Assembly (NCBI RefSeq): GCF_023823685.1
Contig: NZ_JAMXBF010000005.1
Coordinates: forward strand, 372,001-436,000
Direction of reading: 5' to 3'
From: Pseudomonas subflava
GTDB lineage: Bacteria > Pseudomonadota > Gammaproteobacteria > Pseudomonadales > Pseudomonadaceae
DNA: 64,000 nt
In this document: positions 21,748-37,131 of the stretch, in pieces
How positions within the stretch are numbered: the first letter of the stretch is position 1
Layout: every line of letters begins with the position of its first letter
The notes under the pieces: model-generated
Told to the model about the DNA's origin: nothing
The model's database searches: none
The model's input: the letters and a program-made list of their open reading frames with translations, nothing else
Position numbers and translations under genes: made by a program

Positions 21748-21763
21748 CTGGGTATTTATACAG
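21748..21763 (-). promoter_or_regulatory. LexA (SOS) box of recN
   Basis: CTG-N10-CAG with an AT-rich centre (GGTATTTATA), one half-site matching TACAG exactly, positioned 25 bp before the recN start. It fits the LexA consensus and the known SOS control of recN. Confidence 0.8.
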
Positions 21764-21789
21764 TGTTTTGTTTTGCCGCGGCAATAACC

Positions 21790-21818
21790 CTTGAAACCTT
21801 GTGCGTGGCCCCCATATA
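21790..21818 (+). promoter_or_regulatory. Sigma-32 heat-shock promoter of grpE
   Basis: CTTGAAA (-35), a 13-bp spacer and CCCCATATA (-10) match the RpoH consensus in full. The grpE ATG lies 51 bp after the -10 box. Confidence 0.93.
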
Positions 21819-21869
21819 GGCGGCAAGAAGCGCGGGTCAGAACCCGCCGAGCAATCACAGGAGGACCCA

Positions 21870-22439
21870 ATGGCAGACGAGCAGAACCTGGACAACCCGA
21901 CCCCGGAAGAGCAACTGGCGCCCGAAGCGGCCGTCGGCGACGAGGCGGCGGCACGCGTGCAGGCCCTCGAGGAGCAACTGGCAGCGGCCCAGGATCAGTC
22001 CCTGCGCATGGCGGCCGACCTGCAGAACGTGCGTCGCCGCGCCGAGCAGGATGTGGAGAAGGCGCACAAATTCGCGCTGGAGAAGTTCGCCAACGACCTG
22101 CTGCCGGTGGTCGACAGCCTAGAGCGCGGGCTGGAGATGACCAGCGCCGCCGACGAGGCGAGCAAGGCCATGCGCGAGGGCATGGAACTGACCCTCAAGC
22201 TGTTCCAGGACACCCTCAAGCGGCATCAGCTGGAGGCGGTCGACCCGCACGGCACACCGTTCAATCCCGAGCATCACCAGGCCATGGCGATGGAGGAGAG
22301 CACCCACGTCGAGCCGAACACCGTGCTCAAGGTGTTCCAGAAGGGCTACCTGCTCAGCGGCCGTCTGTTGCGTCCGGCCATGGTGGTCGTGAGCAAGGCG
22401 CCGCTGGCACCGCAGCCTTCGATCGACGAGCAGGCTTGA
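21870..22439 (+). CDS. grpE: Nucleotide exchange factor GrpE
   Basis: Releases ADP from DnaK. The 189 residues have an acidic N-terminus, a long coiled-coil helix (about 30-90, with [19 protein letters not shown]) and the C-terminal beta-wing domain ([34 protein letters not shown]). The ATG at 21870 follows AGGAGG; an upstream ATG within the sigma-32 promoter region is rejected. First gene of grpE-dnaK-dnaJ; its stop codon overlaps the -35 element of the dnaK promoter. Confidence 0.97.
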   Translation: MADEQNLDNPTPEEQLAPEAAVGDEAAARVQALEEQLAAAQDQSLRMAADLQNVRRRAEQDVEKAHKFALEKFANDLLPVVDSLERGLEMTSAADEASKAMREGMELTLKLFQDTLKRHQLEAVDPHGTPFNPEHHQAMAMEESTHVEPNTVLKVFQKGYLLSGRLLRPAMVVVSKAPLAPQPSIDEQA

Positions 22440-22463
22440 AATAGTCGGTAACGGCCCCATCTA
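22435..22463 (+). promoter_or_regulatory. Second sigma-32 promoter, for dnaK
   Basis: CTTGAAA, a 13-bp spacer and CCCCATCTA form a full consensus heat-shock promoter. The TGA inside the -35 box is the grpE stop codon. dnaK starts 85 bp downstream, leaving a leader of roughly 75 nt. Confidence 0.9.
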
Positions 22464-22547
22464 CAAGGCAAGCGATTCATTAGCTGACGGCGCGCGACAA
22501 GGCGCGACGTACTCAAGGTTAAAGACAGAGTTTCGGAGACAGTGAAC

Positions 22548-24464
22548 ATGGGCAAAATCATCGGTATCGACCTGGGGACCACCAACTCCTGCGTCGCCAT
22601 CCTGGAAAACGGCAGCGTCAAGGTCATCGAGAACGCCGAGGGTGCGCGTACCACCCCGTCGATCATCGCCTACACCAACGACGGCGAGACCCTGGTCGGC
22701 CAGAGCGCCAAGCGCCAGGCCGTGACCAACCCGCACAACACCCTCTACGCGGTTAAGCGCCTGATCGGCCGCCGCTTCGAGGAAGACGTGGTGCAGAAAG
22801 ACATCAAGATGGTCCCCTACAAGATCGCCAAGGCCGACAACGGTGACGCCTGGGTGGAAGTGAAGGGCCAGAAGATGGCGCCGCCGCAGATCAGCGCCGA
22901 AGTGCTGAAGAAGATGAAGAAGACCGCCGAGGATTACCTGGGCGAGACCGTAACCGAAGCGGTGATCACCGTGCCGGCCTACTTCAACGACAGCCAGCGC
23001 CAGGCCACCAAGGATGCCGGTCGCATCGCCGGTCTGGACGTCAAACGCATCATCAACGAGCCGACCGCGGCCGCGCTGGCCTATGGCATGGACAAGGCCA
23101 AGGGCGACCACACCGTGATCGTCTACGACCTGGGCGGCGGTACCTTCGACGTGTCGGTGATCGAGATCGCCGAAGTCGACGGCGAGCACCAGTTCGAGGT
23201 GCTGGCCACTAACGGTGACACCTTCCTCGGCGGCGAAGACTTCGACATCCGTCTGATCGACTACCTCGCCGACGAATTCAAGAAGGAATCCGGCATTGAC
23301 CTGAAGGGCGATCCCCTGGCCATGCAGCGCCTGAAGGAAGCCGCCGAGAAGGCCAAGATCGAGCTGTCGTCCGCTCAGCAGACCGACGTCAACCTGCCGT
23401 ACATCACCGCCGATGCGACCGGTCCGAAGCACCTCAACGTGAAGATTTCCCGCGCCAAGCTGGAAGCCCTGGTCGAGGAACTGGTGTCCCGCACCATCGA
23501 GCCGTGCCGCATCGCGCTGAAAGACGCCGGTCTGGACGTGGGCAGCATCGACGAGGTGATCCTGGTCGGTGGCCAGACTCGCATGCCGCTGGTGCAGCAG
23601 AAGGTCGCCGAGTTCTTCGGCAAGGAGGCGCGCAAGGACGTCAACCCGGACGAAGCGGTGGCCATCGGTGCCGCCATCCAGGGCGCCGTGCTGGCCGGTG
23701 ACGTCAAGGACGTGCTGCTGCTCGACGTGTCCCCGCTGACCCTGGGCATCGAGACCATGGGCGGCGTGATGACCCCGCTGATCGAGAAGAACACCACCAT
23801 CCCGACCAAGAAGTCGCAGGTGTTCTCCACCGCCGACGACAACCAGAGCGCCGTGACCATCCACGTGCTGCAGGGCGAGCGCAAGCAGGCCGCACAGAAC
23901 AAGTCGCTGGGCAAGTTCGACCTGGCCGAGATCCCGCCGGCGCCGCGTGGCGTGCCGCAGATCGAGGTGACTTTCGACATCGACGCCAACGGCATCCTGC
24001 ACGTCGGCGCCAAAGACAAGGCCACCGGCAAGCAGCAGTCGATCGTGATCAAGGCCAACTCTGGCCTGTCCGACGACGAGATCGAGCGCATGGTGCGTGA
24101 CGCCGAGGCCAACGCCGAGGAAGACCGCAAGTTCGAGGAGCTGGCCGCGGCCCGCAACCAGGGCGACGGTCTGGTCCACGCCACTCGCAAGATGGTCACC
24201 GAGGCCGGTGACAAGGCCACGGCCGACGAGAAGGCGGCCATCGAGAAGGCCATCGGCGATCTGGAAACCGCGCTGAAGGGCGACGACAAGGCCGAGATCG
24301 AGGCCAAGATCAATGCCCTGTCCGAGGCCACCACCCCGCTGGCGCAGAAGATGTACGCCGAGCAGCCGCAACCGGGCGCTGCCGCCCAGGGCGCGGATGA
24401 GGCCAAGGACGCCGGTGACGACGTGGTCGACGCCGAGTTCGAAGAGGTCAAGGACAACAAGTAA
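22548..24464 (+). CDS. dnaK: Chaperone DnaK (Hsp70)
   Basis: Central Hsp70 chaperone. The 638 residues show the ATPase signature [24 protein letters not shown], the [15 protein letters not shown] segment, the interdomain linker [16 protein letters not shown], the substrate-binding domain and the C-terminal EFEEVKDNK tail. The ATG at 22548 (MGKIIG) is the family start; a GTG two codons earlier (MNMGK) is in frame. GGAGA lies upstream. Works with GrpE and DnaJ encoded on either side. Confidence 0.98.
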   Translation: MGKIIGIDLGTTNSCVAILENGSVKVIENAEGARTTPSIIAYTNDGETLVGQSAKRQAVTNPHNTLYAVKRLIGRRFEEDVVQKDIKMVPYKIAKADNGDAWVEVKGQKMAPPQISAEVLKKMKKTAEDYLGETVTEAVITVPAYFNDSQRQATKDAGRIAGLDVKRIINEPTAAALAYGMDKAKGDHTVIVYDLGGGTFDVSVIEIAEVDGEHQFEVLATNGDTFLGGEDFDIRLIDYLADEFKKESGIDLKGDPLAMQRLKEAAEKAKIELSSAQQTDVNLPYITADATGPKHLNVKISRAKLEALVEELVSRTIEPCRIALKDAGLDVGSIDEVILVGGQTRMPLVQQKVAEFFGKEARKDVNPDEAVAIGAAIQGAVLAGDVKDVLLLDVSPLTLGIETMGGVMTPLIEKNTTIPTKKSQVFSTADDNQSAVTIHVLQGERKQAAQNKSLGKFDLAEIPPAPRGVPQIEVTFDIDANGILHVGAKDKATGKQQSIVIKANSGLSDDEIERMVRDAEANAEEDRKFEELAAARNQGDGLVHATRKMVTEAGDKATADEKAAIEKAIGDLETALKGDDKAEIEAKINALSEATTPLAQKMYAEQPQPGAAAQGADEAKDAGDDVVDAEFEEVKDNK

Positions 24465-24486
24465 GCTCCCGCTTACTGAGGTGCCA

Positions 24487-24538
24487 GCCGGCCGCTTCGC
24501 GCGGTCGGCGATTCTCCGCGCGGGGGCTTGCTCCCGCG
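24487..24538 (+). terminator. Two tandem hairpins between dnaK and dnaJ
   Basis: GCCGGCCGC/GCGGTCGGC with a TTCGC loop (24487-24509) and CGCGGGGG/CTCCCGCG with a CTTG loop (24519-24538). Neither is followed by a T-run, so they more likely reduce or process the dnaKJ transcript than end it. No separate sigma-32 promoter is visible before dnaJ. Confidence 0.5.
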
Positions 24539-24580
24539 TTGGCGTGTCTGGAGCCTGTGAATCAAAGGTGTTGAGGATTT

Positions 24581-25711
24581 ATGGCCAAACGTGACTTTTA
24601 CGAAGTGCTCGGTGTGGAGCGCGGCGCCAGCGAGGCGGACCTGAAGAAGGCCTATCGCCGCCTGGCGATGAAGTACCACCCCGACCGCAATCCAGATGAC
24701 AAGGCCGCGGAAGAGAAATTCAAGGAGGCCAACGAGGCCTACGAAGTGCTTTCCGATGCCGCCAAGCGCTCGGCCTACGACCAGTACGGCCATGCCGGCG
24801 TCGACCCGCAGATGGGTGGCGGCGGTGGTTTCGGTGCGGGCGGCGCGAACTTCTCCGACATCTTCGGCGATGTGTTCAGTGACTTCTTCGGTGGCGGCGG
24901 TCGCGGCGGTCAGCGTGGCGGTGCCCAGCGCGGCAGCGACCTGCGTTATACCCTCGAGCTGGACCTGGAAGAGGCGGTGCGCGGCACCACCGTGACCATC
25001 CGCGTGCCGACCCTGGTCGGCTGCAAGACCTGCGACGGTACCGGCGCCAAGAAGGGCACCAGCCCGGTGACCTGTACCACCTGCGGTGGCATTGGCCAGG
25101 TGCGCATGCAACAGGGCTTCTTCTCGGTCCAGCAGACGTGCCCGCGCTGCCACGGCAGCGGCAAGATGATCACCGACCCCTGTGGCAGCTGCCACGGTCA
25201 GGGCCGTGTGGAAGAGAGCAAGACCTTGTCGGTCAAGGTACCGGCGGGCGTCGACACCGGCGACCGCATCCGTCTGTCCGGCGAGGGTGAGGCGGGTTCC
25301 CAGGGCGGGCCGGCCGGCGACCTCTATGTAGTGGTCAACGTGCGCGAGCATCCGATCTTCCAGCGCGACGGCAAGCACCTGTACTGCGAGGTGCCGATCA
25401 GCTTCGCCGATGCGGCACTGGGCGGCGAACTGGAAGTGCCGACCCTGGACGGCCGCGTCAAGCTGAAGATCCCGGAGGGCACCCAGACCGGCAAGCTGTT
25501 CCGCCTGCGCGGCAAGGGCGTGGCGCCGGTGCGCGGCGGTGGCGCGGGCGACCTGATGTGCCGGGTGGCGGTGGAGACGCCGGTCAACCTGGACAAGCGT
25601 CAGCGCGAGCTGCTGGAGGAATTCCGCAAGTCGCTGGAAGGCGACAGCTCCCATTCGCCCAAGGCCAGCGGCTGGTTTGACGGCATGAAGCGTTTCTTCG
25701 GTGATATTTGA
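24581..25711 (+). CDS. dnaJ: Co-chaperone DnaJ (Hsp40)
   Basis: Delivers substrates to DnaK and stimulates its ATPase. The 376 residues have a J domain with the HPD motif (MKYHPDRNP), a Gly/Phe-rich linker (about 75-120), four CxxCxGxG zinc repeats ([32 protein letters not shown]) and the C-terminal substrate-binding and dimerisation domains. Class A DnaJ of normal length. It lies 116 bp after dnaK in the same direction and probably depends on readthrough from the dnaK or grpE heat-shock promoters. Confidence 0.98.
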   Translation: MAKRDFYEVLGVERGASEADLKKAYRRLAMKYHPDRNPDDKAAEEKFKEANEAYEVLSDAAKRSAYDQYGHAGVDPQMGGGGGFGAGGANFSDIFGDVFSDFFGGGGRGGQRGGAQRGSDLRYTLELDLEEAVRGTTVTIRVPTLVGCKTCDGTGAKKGTSPVTCTTCGGIGQVRMQQGFFSVQQTCPRCHGSGKMITDPCGSCHGQGRVEESKTLSVKVPAGVDTGDRIRLSGEGEAGSQGGPAGDLYVVVNVREHPIFQRDGKHLYCEVPISFADAALGGELEVPTLDGRVKLKIPEGTQTGKLFRLRGKGVAPVRGGGAGDLMCRVAVETPVNLDKRQRELLEEFRKSLEGDSSHSPKASGWFDGMKRFFGDI

Positions 25712-25747
25712 GTGAATGCCGCGGGCGGCGGGCCGGGGCGCGGGTAA

Positions 25748-26599
<852 letters not shown>

Positions 26600-26602
26600 A
26601 AT

Positions 26603-26640
26603 GCCTTTTTGGTCCATGCAATTGCTGGACCGAAAAGGGC
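26603..26640. terminator. Long hairpin after dapB
   Basis: GCCTTTTTGGTCCA and TGGACCGAAAAGGGC form about 13 bp with one G-U pair around a 9-base loop, directly after the dapB stop. The T-run that follows is poor, so termination efficiency is uncertain. It separates dapB from the carA promoter and leader. Confidence 0.55.
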
Positions 26641-26689
26641 CTTTCCTGTAAGCTGCCCGCTTTAGTGTGTCCACTAAAAGTTACGCAGA

Positions 26690-26773
26690 ATGAATCAGAT
26701 AAAGAAGCGGGGTGACGGTCAATACGTCATCCCGCTTTTTTACAACCTGCGTTTGAGCAAGCAGCAGATCTAA
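26690..26773 (+). CDS. carA leader peptide (27 codons)
   Basis: An ATG-initiated frame encoding [13 protein letters not shown]...KQQI runs 27 codons to a TAA at 26771-26773 that abuts the carA ribosome site (AAGGGAGG). The intrinsic terminator hairpin lies entirely inside it. This geometry fits transcription attenuation coupled to leader translation, as in pyrBI; leader-peptide attenuation of carAB has been reported in P. aeruginosa. A 7-bp hairpin (TTTAGTG-TGTC-CACTAAA, 26661-26678) precedes the start. No strong Shine-Dalgarno is evident. Whether it is translated is unproven. Confidence 0.55.
   Translation: MNQIKKRGDGQYVIPLFYNLRLSKQQI
26705..26741 (+). terminator. carA attenuator
   Basis: A 13-bp stem (AAGCGGGGTGACG with CGTCATCCCGCTT, 7-base loop) followed by six T residues is a strong intrinsic terminator placed 44 bp before the carA start and inside the leader ORF. 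A ribosome moving through codons 5-16 of the leader would prevent its folding. Confidence 0.85.
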
Positions 26774-26784
26774 GGGAGGTCTTC

Positions 26785-27921
26785 TTGACTAAGCCAGCCA
26801 TACTCGCCCTCGCTGACGGCAGCATCTTCCGTGGCGAAGCCATCGGGGCCGACGGGCATACCATCGGTGAGGTGGTGTTCAACACCGCCATGACCGGCTA
26901 TCAGGAAATCCTCACCGATCCCTCCTATGCCCAACAGATCGTCACCCTGACCTACCCGCACATCGGCAATACCGGCACCACCCCGGAAGATTCCGAATCC
27001 AACCGGGTCTGGGCCGCCGGCCTGATCATCCGCGACCTGCCGCTGCTTTCCAGCAACTGGCGCAACAAGCAGCCGCTGGATGAGTACCTGAAGGAAAACG
27101 GCACCGTCGCCATCGCCGGCATTGACACCCGTCGTCTGACCCGCATCCTGCGCGAAAAAGGTTCGCAGAACGGCTGCATCCTGGCTGGCGAAGATGCCAC
27201 CGAGGAAAAGGCCCTGGAGCTGGCGCGCAGCTTCCCCGGCCTCAAGGGCATGGACCTGGCCAAGGTGGTCAGCTGCACCGAGCGCTACGAGTGGCGCTCC
27301 AGCGTGTGGAACCTGAAGAGCGACAGCCACCCGGAAATCGATGCCAGTGAGTTGCCGTACCGCGTGGTGGCCTATGACTACGGCGTCAAGGTCAACATCC
27401 TGCGTATGCTGGTCGCGCGCGGCTGCCGCATCACCGTGGTGCCGGCGCAGACCCCGGCCAGCGAAGTGCTGGCCCTGAACCCGGACGGCGTTTTCCTCTC
27501 CAACGGCCCCGGTGACCCCGAGCCGTGCGACTACGCGATCCAGGCGATCAAGGAAATTCTCAATACCGAGATTCCGCTGTTCGGCATCTGCCTTGGCCAC
27601 CAGCTGCTGGCCCTGGCCTCGGGCGCGAAGACCGTGAAGATGGGCACCGGCCACCACGGCGCCAACCACCCGGTACAGGACCTCGACACGGGTGTGGTGA
27701 TGATCACCAGCCAGAACCACGGCTTCGCCGTGGACGAGGCCAGCCTGCCGGCCAACCTGCGGGCGATCCACAAGTCGCTGTTCGACGGCACCCTGCAGGG
27801 CATCGAGCGTACCGACAAGGACGCCTTCAGCTTCCAGGGCCACCCGGAAGCCAGCCCGGGCCCGCACGACGTCGCCCCGCTGTTCGACCGCTTCATCGAA
27901 GCCATGGCCAAGCGCCGTTAA
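26785..27921 (+). CDS. carA: Carbamoyl-phosphate synthase small subunit
   Basis: Glutaminase subunit supplying ammonia to CarB for arginine and pyrimidine synthesis. The 378 residues show the CarA N-terminal domain ([28 protein letters not shown]) and a class I glutamine amidotransferase domain with nucleophile FGICLGHQ and the His/Glu pair in [10 protein letters not shown]. Translation begins at an unusual TTG (26785), 5 bases after AAGGGAGGT; no ATG fits. It is preceded by the leader ORF and attenuator and lies 36 bp before carB. Confidence 0.97.
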   Translation: MTKPAILALADGSIFRGEAIGADGHTIGEVVFNTAMTGYQEILTDPSYAQQIVTLTYPHIGNTGTTPEDSESNRVWAAGLIIRDLPLLSSNWRNKQPLDEYLKENGTVAIAGIDTRRLTRILREKGSQNGCILAGEDATEEKALELARSFPGLKGMDLAKVVSCTERYEWRSSVWNLKSDSHPEIDASELPYRVVAYDYGVKVNILRMLVARGCRITVVPAQTPASEVLALNPDGVFLSNGPGDPEPCDYAIQAIKEILNTEIPLFGICLGHQLLALASGAKTVKMGTGHHGANHPVQDLDTGVVMITSQNHGFAVDEASLPANLRAIHKSLFDGTLQGIERTDKDAFSFQGHPEASPGPHDVAPLFDRFIEAMAKRR

Positions 27922-27957
27922 GCCCCGCCGACTGACCCAAGGATTCGAGTAACCGCT

Positions 27958-31175
<3,218 letters not shown>

Positions 31176-31179
<4 letters not shown>

Positions 31180-31652
31180 ACAAGTACCCCATGACCGTTC
31201 AGGGCGCTCGCGCCCTGGAGGAAGAGCTGGCCCATCTGACCAAGGTGGTGCGTCCCAAGCTCAGCCAGGACATCGGCGAGGCGCGCGAGCTGGGCGACCT
31301 CAAGGAAAACGCCGAGTACCACGCCGCCCGCGAACAGCAGGGCATGGTCGAGGCGCGTATCCGTGACATCGAGGGCCGCCTGCAGCACGCGGTGGTGATC
31401 GACGTCACCGCCATCGCTCACACCGGCAAGGTGATCTTCGGTACCACCGTGGATATCGCCAATGTCGAGACCGACGAGAGCGTGACCTATCAGATCGTGG
31501 GCGAGGACGAGGCCGATATCAAAGTCGGCAAGCTCTCGGTCAGCTCGCCTATCGCCCGCGCTCTGGTGGGCAAGGAAGAGGGCGATGTCGTGGCGGTGAA
31601 GACACCCAGTGGCCTGGTCGAGTACGAGATCGTCGAGGTCCGCCATCTTTAA
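31176..31652 (+). CDS. greA: Transcription elongation factor GreA
   Basis: Stimulates transcript cleavage in backtracked RNA polymerase. The 158 residues have an N-terminal antiparallel coiled coil with the tip acidic residues ([19 protein letters not shown]) and a C-terminal FKBP-like domain ([30 protein letters not shown] region). The start overlaps the carB stop by 4 bp (ATGA), so it is translationally coupled to carAB, the standard pseudomonad arrangement. Confidence 0.97.
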
Positions 31653-32064
31653 GCGCGGCCCGCTGCGAGCCGGAGTCATCAGCTGGCAGCTGGCCCAGAC
31701 CTTCTGGGTTGGCGGCCTGTGGCTGCTGCACTTCGTCATGCTGCCGGGACTGGAGAGGATGGGACTGGCGCCGCTGCTCGTCGAGGAGGTCAAGAACACC
31801 CTCAGTCCATTGCTGATCGGTTTCGCCGCCTTCTGCGCGCTGGTGCAAGGCATGGTGCTGGTGCAGGCGGAAGGCCTGCGCAGCCTGTGGCGTGACCTGC
31901 GCGGGCAATTGCTGCTGTTGGTGGTGGGGATGGTGGTGGTGTTCTTCGTTGTGCGCCAATACCAGCCAGACGCCGCTCGCTGGCTGCTGTTCAATTATCT
32001 GGTGGTCGCCCTGTGCGGGCTGGTGCTGATCCTGCAGCCGCTGCCGGAGCAGCGCAGCGAATAA
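31609..32064 (+). CDS. DUF4149 family membrane protein
   Basis: A small inner-membrane protein of 151 residues as read from the ATG at 31609, with hydrophobic spans near residues 28-48, 65-85, 100-117 and 127-145. It contains [21 protein letters not shown], typical of DUF4149 proteins found after greA in Pseudomonas (PA4754 position). The assigned start lies inside greA; the first 20 residues are low-confidence because they are antisense-like readings of the greA end, and no better ATG or GTG exists downstream, so a rare start codon is possible. Function unknown. Confidence 0.75.
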   Translation: MAWSSTRSSRSAIFKRGPLRAGVISWQLAQTFWVGGLWLLHFVMLPGLERMGLAPLLVEEVKNTLSPLLIGFAAFCALVQGMVLVQAEGLRSLWRDLRGQLLLLVVGMVVVFFVVRQYQPDAARWLLFNYLVVALCGLVLILQPLPEQRSE

Positions 32065-32191
32065 GCGCAATCGCAGGGCGGGGGCGGGAGCTTGGCGTTC
32101 TCAGCTGCCGATTCGCAGACCCGCTTCGGCAGCTCTGTTTTCGCTGGTAGCGAGCCGCAGTTGACGGCTCGCAGTGGCCCGCAGGCTGGCG

Positions 32192-32503
32192 TCAGGCCTG
32201 GTAGCGATGGATGTTGGACAGGTTCTTGTTCGGCTTGGGATTCTTGCGATAGATCAGGGCCATCTTGCCGATCACCTGGACCAGTTCGCAGCGCGCGGCG
32301 CTCACCAACTCGTCGATCAGGGCGCGGCGATCCTCGCGCTCGGTCAGGCGGAACTGCACCTTGATCAGCTCGTGATCGTTGAGGGCGCGCTCCAGCTCGG
32401 CCAGCACGCCTTCGGTCAGGCCGTTCTCGGCCACGATCAACACCGGCTTGAGGTGGTGGCCGATGGATTTGAAGTGTTTCTTCTGTTCGTTGGTAAGCGC
32501 CAT
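32192..32503 (-). CDS. yhbY: YhbY family (CRM domain) RNA-binding protein
   Basis: A 103-residue single CRM-domain protein that binds pre-50S ribosomal particles in E. coli. Characteristic segments are LKPVLIVAENGLTEGVLAELERAL and the GKMALIYRKNPKPN end, including the conserved IG-x-x-LIYR motif. It is transcribed away from ftsH. In most gammaproteobacteria the divergent neighbour is rlmE, which is absent here (see findings). Confidence 0.95.
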   Translation of the reverse strand: MALTNEQKKHFKSIGHHLKPVLIVAENGLTEGVLAELERALNDHELIKVQFRLTEREDRRALIDELVSAARCELVQVIGKMALIYRKNPKPNKNLSNIHRYQA

Positions 32504-32939
32504 GATCTGACCCTGCTGCTGTGGTGGTCGGCCCGTTCGGAAGGCGGCCGTAGCCGTTGCTCCTTCTGCCGCATGCCGGCCGCAAAAACCGCGTAGTGTA
32601 CCCGAGCCGGCCGGGCGCGCCCATTTCTATTCGAGCAAGGCCCAAGACTGGTCTCGGCAATGGTCTTGCGTCGGCGAAGCTGTTCGGTCAGGCCTTGTGT
32701 TTCCCGATATGGCCCCCATATGACAGCGGAAGGCCGGCTCGTTGGCACTGGCCCGTAAATGGCTCCGTGCCTAGACTGAACCGGTGCTCAGGACCGGGGT
32801 CGATTGGCCAAAGGTCTCATAAAGGGTTACAGACGGCTTCTGCCTGGGGCGGGGGTTGTGTAGTAAGTTAGGTTGGTAATCCACCAGCCGTCATGCGAAG
32901 CGCGTTTTCAGGACGAGGCTCGCTTCAGAGGGTAGCGAA
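32504..32939. other. 436-bp gap lacking the expected rlmE (ftsJ) gene
   Basis: No frame in this interval resembles RlmE, a roughly 209-residue methyltransferase, on either strand. The longest plus frame (32557-32871) has no recognisable motif. The stretch holds a sigma-32-like promoter (32694-32722), the yhbY upstream region and the ftsH ribosome site, and nothing else I can identify. Confidence 0.75.
32694..32722 (+). promoter_or_regulatory. Sigma-32-like promoter upstream of ftsH
   Basis: CTTGTGT, 13-bp spacer and CCCCATATG. The -10 element matches RpoH consensus closely; the -35 box deviates at the last three bases. ftsH is a known heat-shock gene in E. coli. The leader to ftsH would be about 210 nt. 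Confidence 0.65.
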
Positions 32940-34853
<1,914 letters not shown>

Positions 34854-34862
34854 GGCCATCGA

Positions 34863-35714
34863 ATGATCGTTCCGCAACACCCGATCCGGCTGCCCTGTGG
34901 CAGCCGGACGCTCGATCTGGCTCATCCGCACGTGATGGGCATTCTCAACGTCACTCCAGACTCATTTTCCGATGGCGGCCGCTTTGCTGCGCGCGACGCT
35001 GCGCTGCGCCATGCTGCCGAGATGGTTGCAGTCGGCGCGACGCTGATCGATGTCGGTGGCGAGTCCACCCGTCCCGGTGCGCGCCCGGTCTCGCCCACCG
35101 AGGAGCTGGAGCGTGTGGCGCCGGTGGTCGAGACCATCGCTGCCGAGCTGGATGTCATCATCTCCCTGGATACGTCCACTCCCGCCGTGATGCGCGAAGG
35201 GGCGCGGCTCGGGGCCGGCATGATCAATGACGTGCGTGCGCTGCGGCGTGAGGGTGCGCTTGAGGCTGCGGCCGAGACCGGGCTGGCGGTATGCCTGATG
35301 CATATGCTCGGGGAGCCGGGCACCATGCAGCAGAGCCCTCGATATGAGGATGTGGTGGCGGAGGTGGGGAATTTCCTAGCTCAGCGCCTGTCAGTCTGCA
35401 CCGTGGCTGGAATCCCGCCAGAGCGTGTGGTGCTCGATCCTGGTTTCGGCTTCGCCAAGACCCTCGCGCACAACCTGAGTTTATTCAGGCGCCTGGAGGC
35501 GCTGCACGAGTTCGGGCGACCATTGCTGGTCGGCGTATCGCGCAAGAGTATGATTGGTCAGGCGCTGGGGCGTGAAGTCGACGAGCGCCTGCCGGGAAGC
35601 TTGGCTCTGGCGGCGCTGGCCGTGGCCAAGGGGGCCTGCATTTTGCGGGTCCACGACGTTGCCGAGACGGTCGATGCCGTGCGAATGATCGCTGCCGTGC
35701 AGGCGGCAGAATAA
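34863..35714 (+). CDS. folP: Dihydropteroate synthase
   Basis: Condenses p-aminobenzoate with the pterin pyrophosphate in folate synthesis; target of sulfonamides. The 283 residues show [14 protein letters not shown], the [12 protein letters not shown] loop, [12 protein letters not shown] and the [10 protein letters not shown] and [12 protein letters not shown] pterin-binding segments. It starts 9 bp after ftsH and ends 14 bp before glmM in one operon, as in E. coli and Pseudomonas. Confidence 0.97.
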   Translation: MIVPQHPIRLPCGSRTLDLAHPHVMGILNVTPDSFSDGGRFAARDAALRHAAEMVAVGATLIDVGGESTRPGARPVSPTEELERVAPVVETIAAELDVIISLDTSTPAVMREGARLGAGMINDVRALRREGALEAAAETGLAVCLMHMLGEPGTMQQSPRYEDVVAEVGNFLAQRLSVCTVAGIPPERVVLDPGFGFAKTLAHNLSLFRRLEALHEFGRPLLVGVSRKSMIGQALGREVDERLPGSLALAALAVAKGACILRVHDVAETVDAVRMIAAVQAAE

Positions 35715-35728
35715 GAATCGGAGTGGCT

Positions 35729-37066
35729 ATGAGCAGGAAGTATTTTGGTACCGACGGAATTCGCGGTCGCGTAGGTCAATTTCCGATCACTCCCGAGTTT
35801 ATCCTCAAGCTTGGCTGGGCCGCTGGCATGGCATTCCGCAAGCAGGGCAAGTGCCGCATCCTGATCGGCAAGGACACGCGCATTTCCGGCTACATGTTCG
35901 AGTCGGCGCTCGAGGCCGGATTGGTTGCCGCAGGTGCCGACGTGATGCTGTTGGGGCCGATGCCCACGCCGGCCATCGCTTATCTGACGCGCACCTTTCA
36001 GGCCGAGGCTGGCATCGTCATCAGTGCCTCGCATAATCCGCACCATGACAATGGCTTCAAGTTCTTCTCGGGCAAGGGCACCAAGCTGCCGGACGAGATC
36101 GAGCTGATGATCGAGGAGCTTCTCGATCAGCCGATGACCGTGGTGGAGTCCGAACAGTTGGGCAAGGTCTCGCGCATCAATGATGCGGCCGGACGCTATA
36201 TCGAATTCTGTAAGAGTAGCGTGCCGACTAGCACGACTTTCGCCGGACTCAAGTTGGTCATTGACTGCGCCCATGGCGCTACTTACAAGGTGGCGCCCAG
36301 CGTTTTTCGTGAGCTGGGTGCCCAGGTCTCGGTGCTCTCGGCGCAGCCGAACGGCCTGAACATCAACGACGATTGCGGTTCTACCCATGTCGACGCGCTG
36401 CAAGCCGAGGTGCTGGCGCAGCAGGCGGATATCGGCATCGCCTTCGACGGCGATGGTGATCGCGTGCTGATGGTCGACCACACTGGTGCGATAGTCGATG
36501 GCGACGAGCTGCTGTACATCATTGCGCGCGACCTGAAGGAACGCGGCAAGTTGCAGGGCGGCGTCGTGGGTACGCTGATGAGCAATCTGGGGCTCGAGCT
36601 CGCGCTTGGTGAGCTGGGCGTTCCCTTCGCTCGCGCCAAGGTCGGCGACCGCTACGTGATGGCCGAGCTGCTGCAGAGGGACTGGCAGCTGGGGGGGGAG
36701 AACTCCGGTCACCTGGTGTGCTGTCAGCACACCACCACCGGCGATGCGATCATCGCCGCGCTGCAGGTGCTGCTGGCGCTCAAGCGCGCTGGGCGAACTC
36801 TGGCCGAGGCGCGGCAGGCGGTGCGCAAGTGCCCGCAGGTGCTGATCAATGTACGGTTCTCTGGCGATGTCGATCCGGTCGAGCATGTAGCGGTCAAGGA
36901 TGCCTGTGCCCGGGTCACCGACCTTATGGCCGGGCGCGGCCGGGTGCTGCTGCGCAAGTCCGGTACCGAGCCGCTGGTGCGGGTAATGGTCGAAGGCGAC
37001 GACGAGGTGCAGGTGCGCGGTTATGCCGAGGAGCTGGCAAACGTGGTTGCCGAGGTTTGCGCCTGA
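35729..37066 (+). CDS. glmM: Phosphoglucosamine mutase
   Basis: Converts glucosamine-6-phosphate to glucosamine-1-phosphate for peptidoglycan and LPS. The 445 residues contain the catalytic phosphoserine loop [14 protein letters not shown], the metal-binding FDGDGDRV, the sugar-binding GGENSGH and the C-terminal phosphate-binding [15 protein letters not shown] 35729 has GGAG at correct spacing and gives [13 protein letters not shown]; a GTG two codons upstream is less likely. Confidence 0.97.
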   Translation: MSRKYFGTDGIRGRVGQFPITPEFILKLGWAAGMAFRKQGKCRILIGKDTRISGYMFESALEAGLVAAGADVMLLGPMPTPAIAYLTRTFQAEAGIVISASHNPHHDNGFKFFSGKGTKLPDEIELMIEELLDQPMTVVESEQLGKVSRINDAAGRYIEFCKSSVPTSTTFAGLKLVIDCAHGATYKVAPSVFRELGAQVSVLSAQPNGLNINDDCGSTHVDALQAEVLAQQADIGIAFDGDGDRVLMVDHTGAIVDGDELLYIIARDLKERGKLQGGVVGTLMSNLGLELALGELGVPFARAKVGDRYVMAELLQRDWQLGGENSGHLVCCQHTTTGDAIIAALQVLLALKRAGRTLAEARQAVRKCPQVLINVRFSGDVDPVEHVAVKDACARVTDLMAGRGRVLLRKSGTEPLVRVMVEGDDEVQVRGYAEELANVVAEVCA

Positions 37067-37131
37067 ATCGGCTTGCGAGGGGAGAGGCTCTTGGGTAACA
37101 TCTGCGCCCACTTTGAACGACGAGGTCTGGC

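Noticed and set aside
22461..24371. A 636-residue minus frame over dnaK
   Set aside because: Antisense shadow of dnaK with no domain signal and no start context.
32557..32871. Plus-strand 104-residue frame as an rlmE remnant
   Set aside because: No RlmE motif, compositional features of non-coding sequence, and it spans the likely ftsH promoter.
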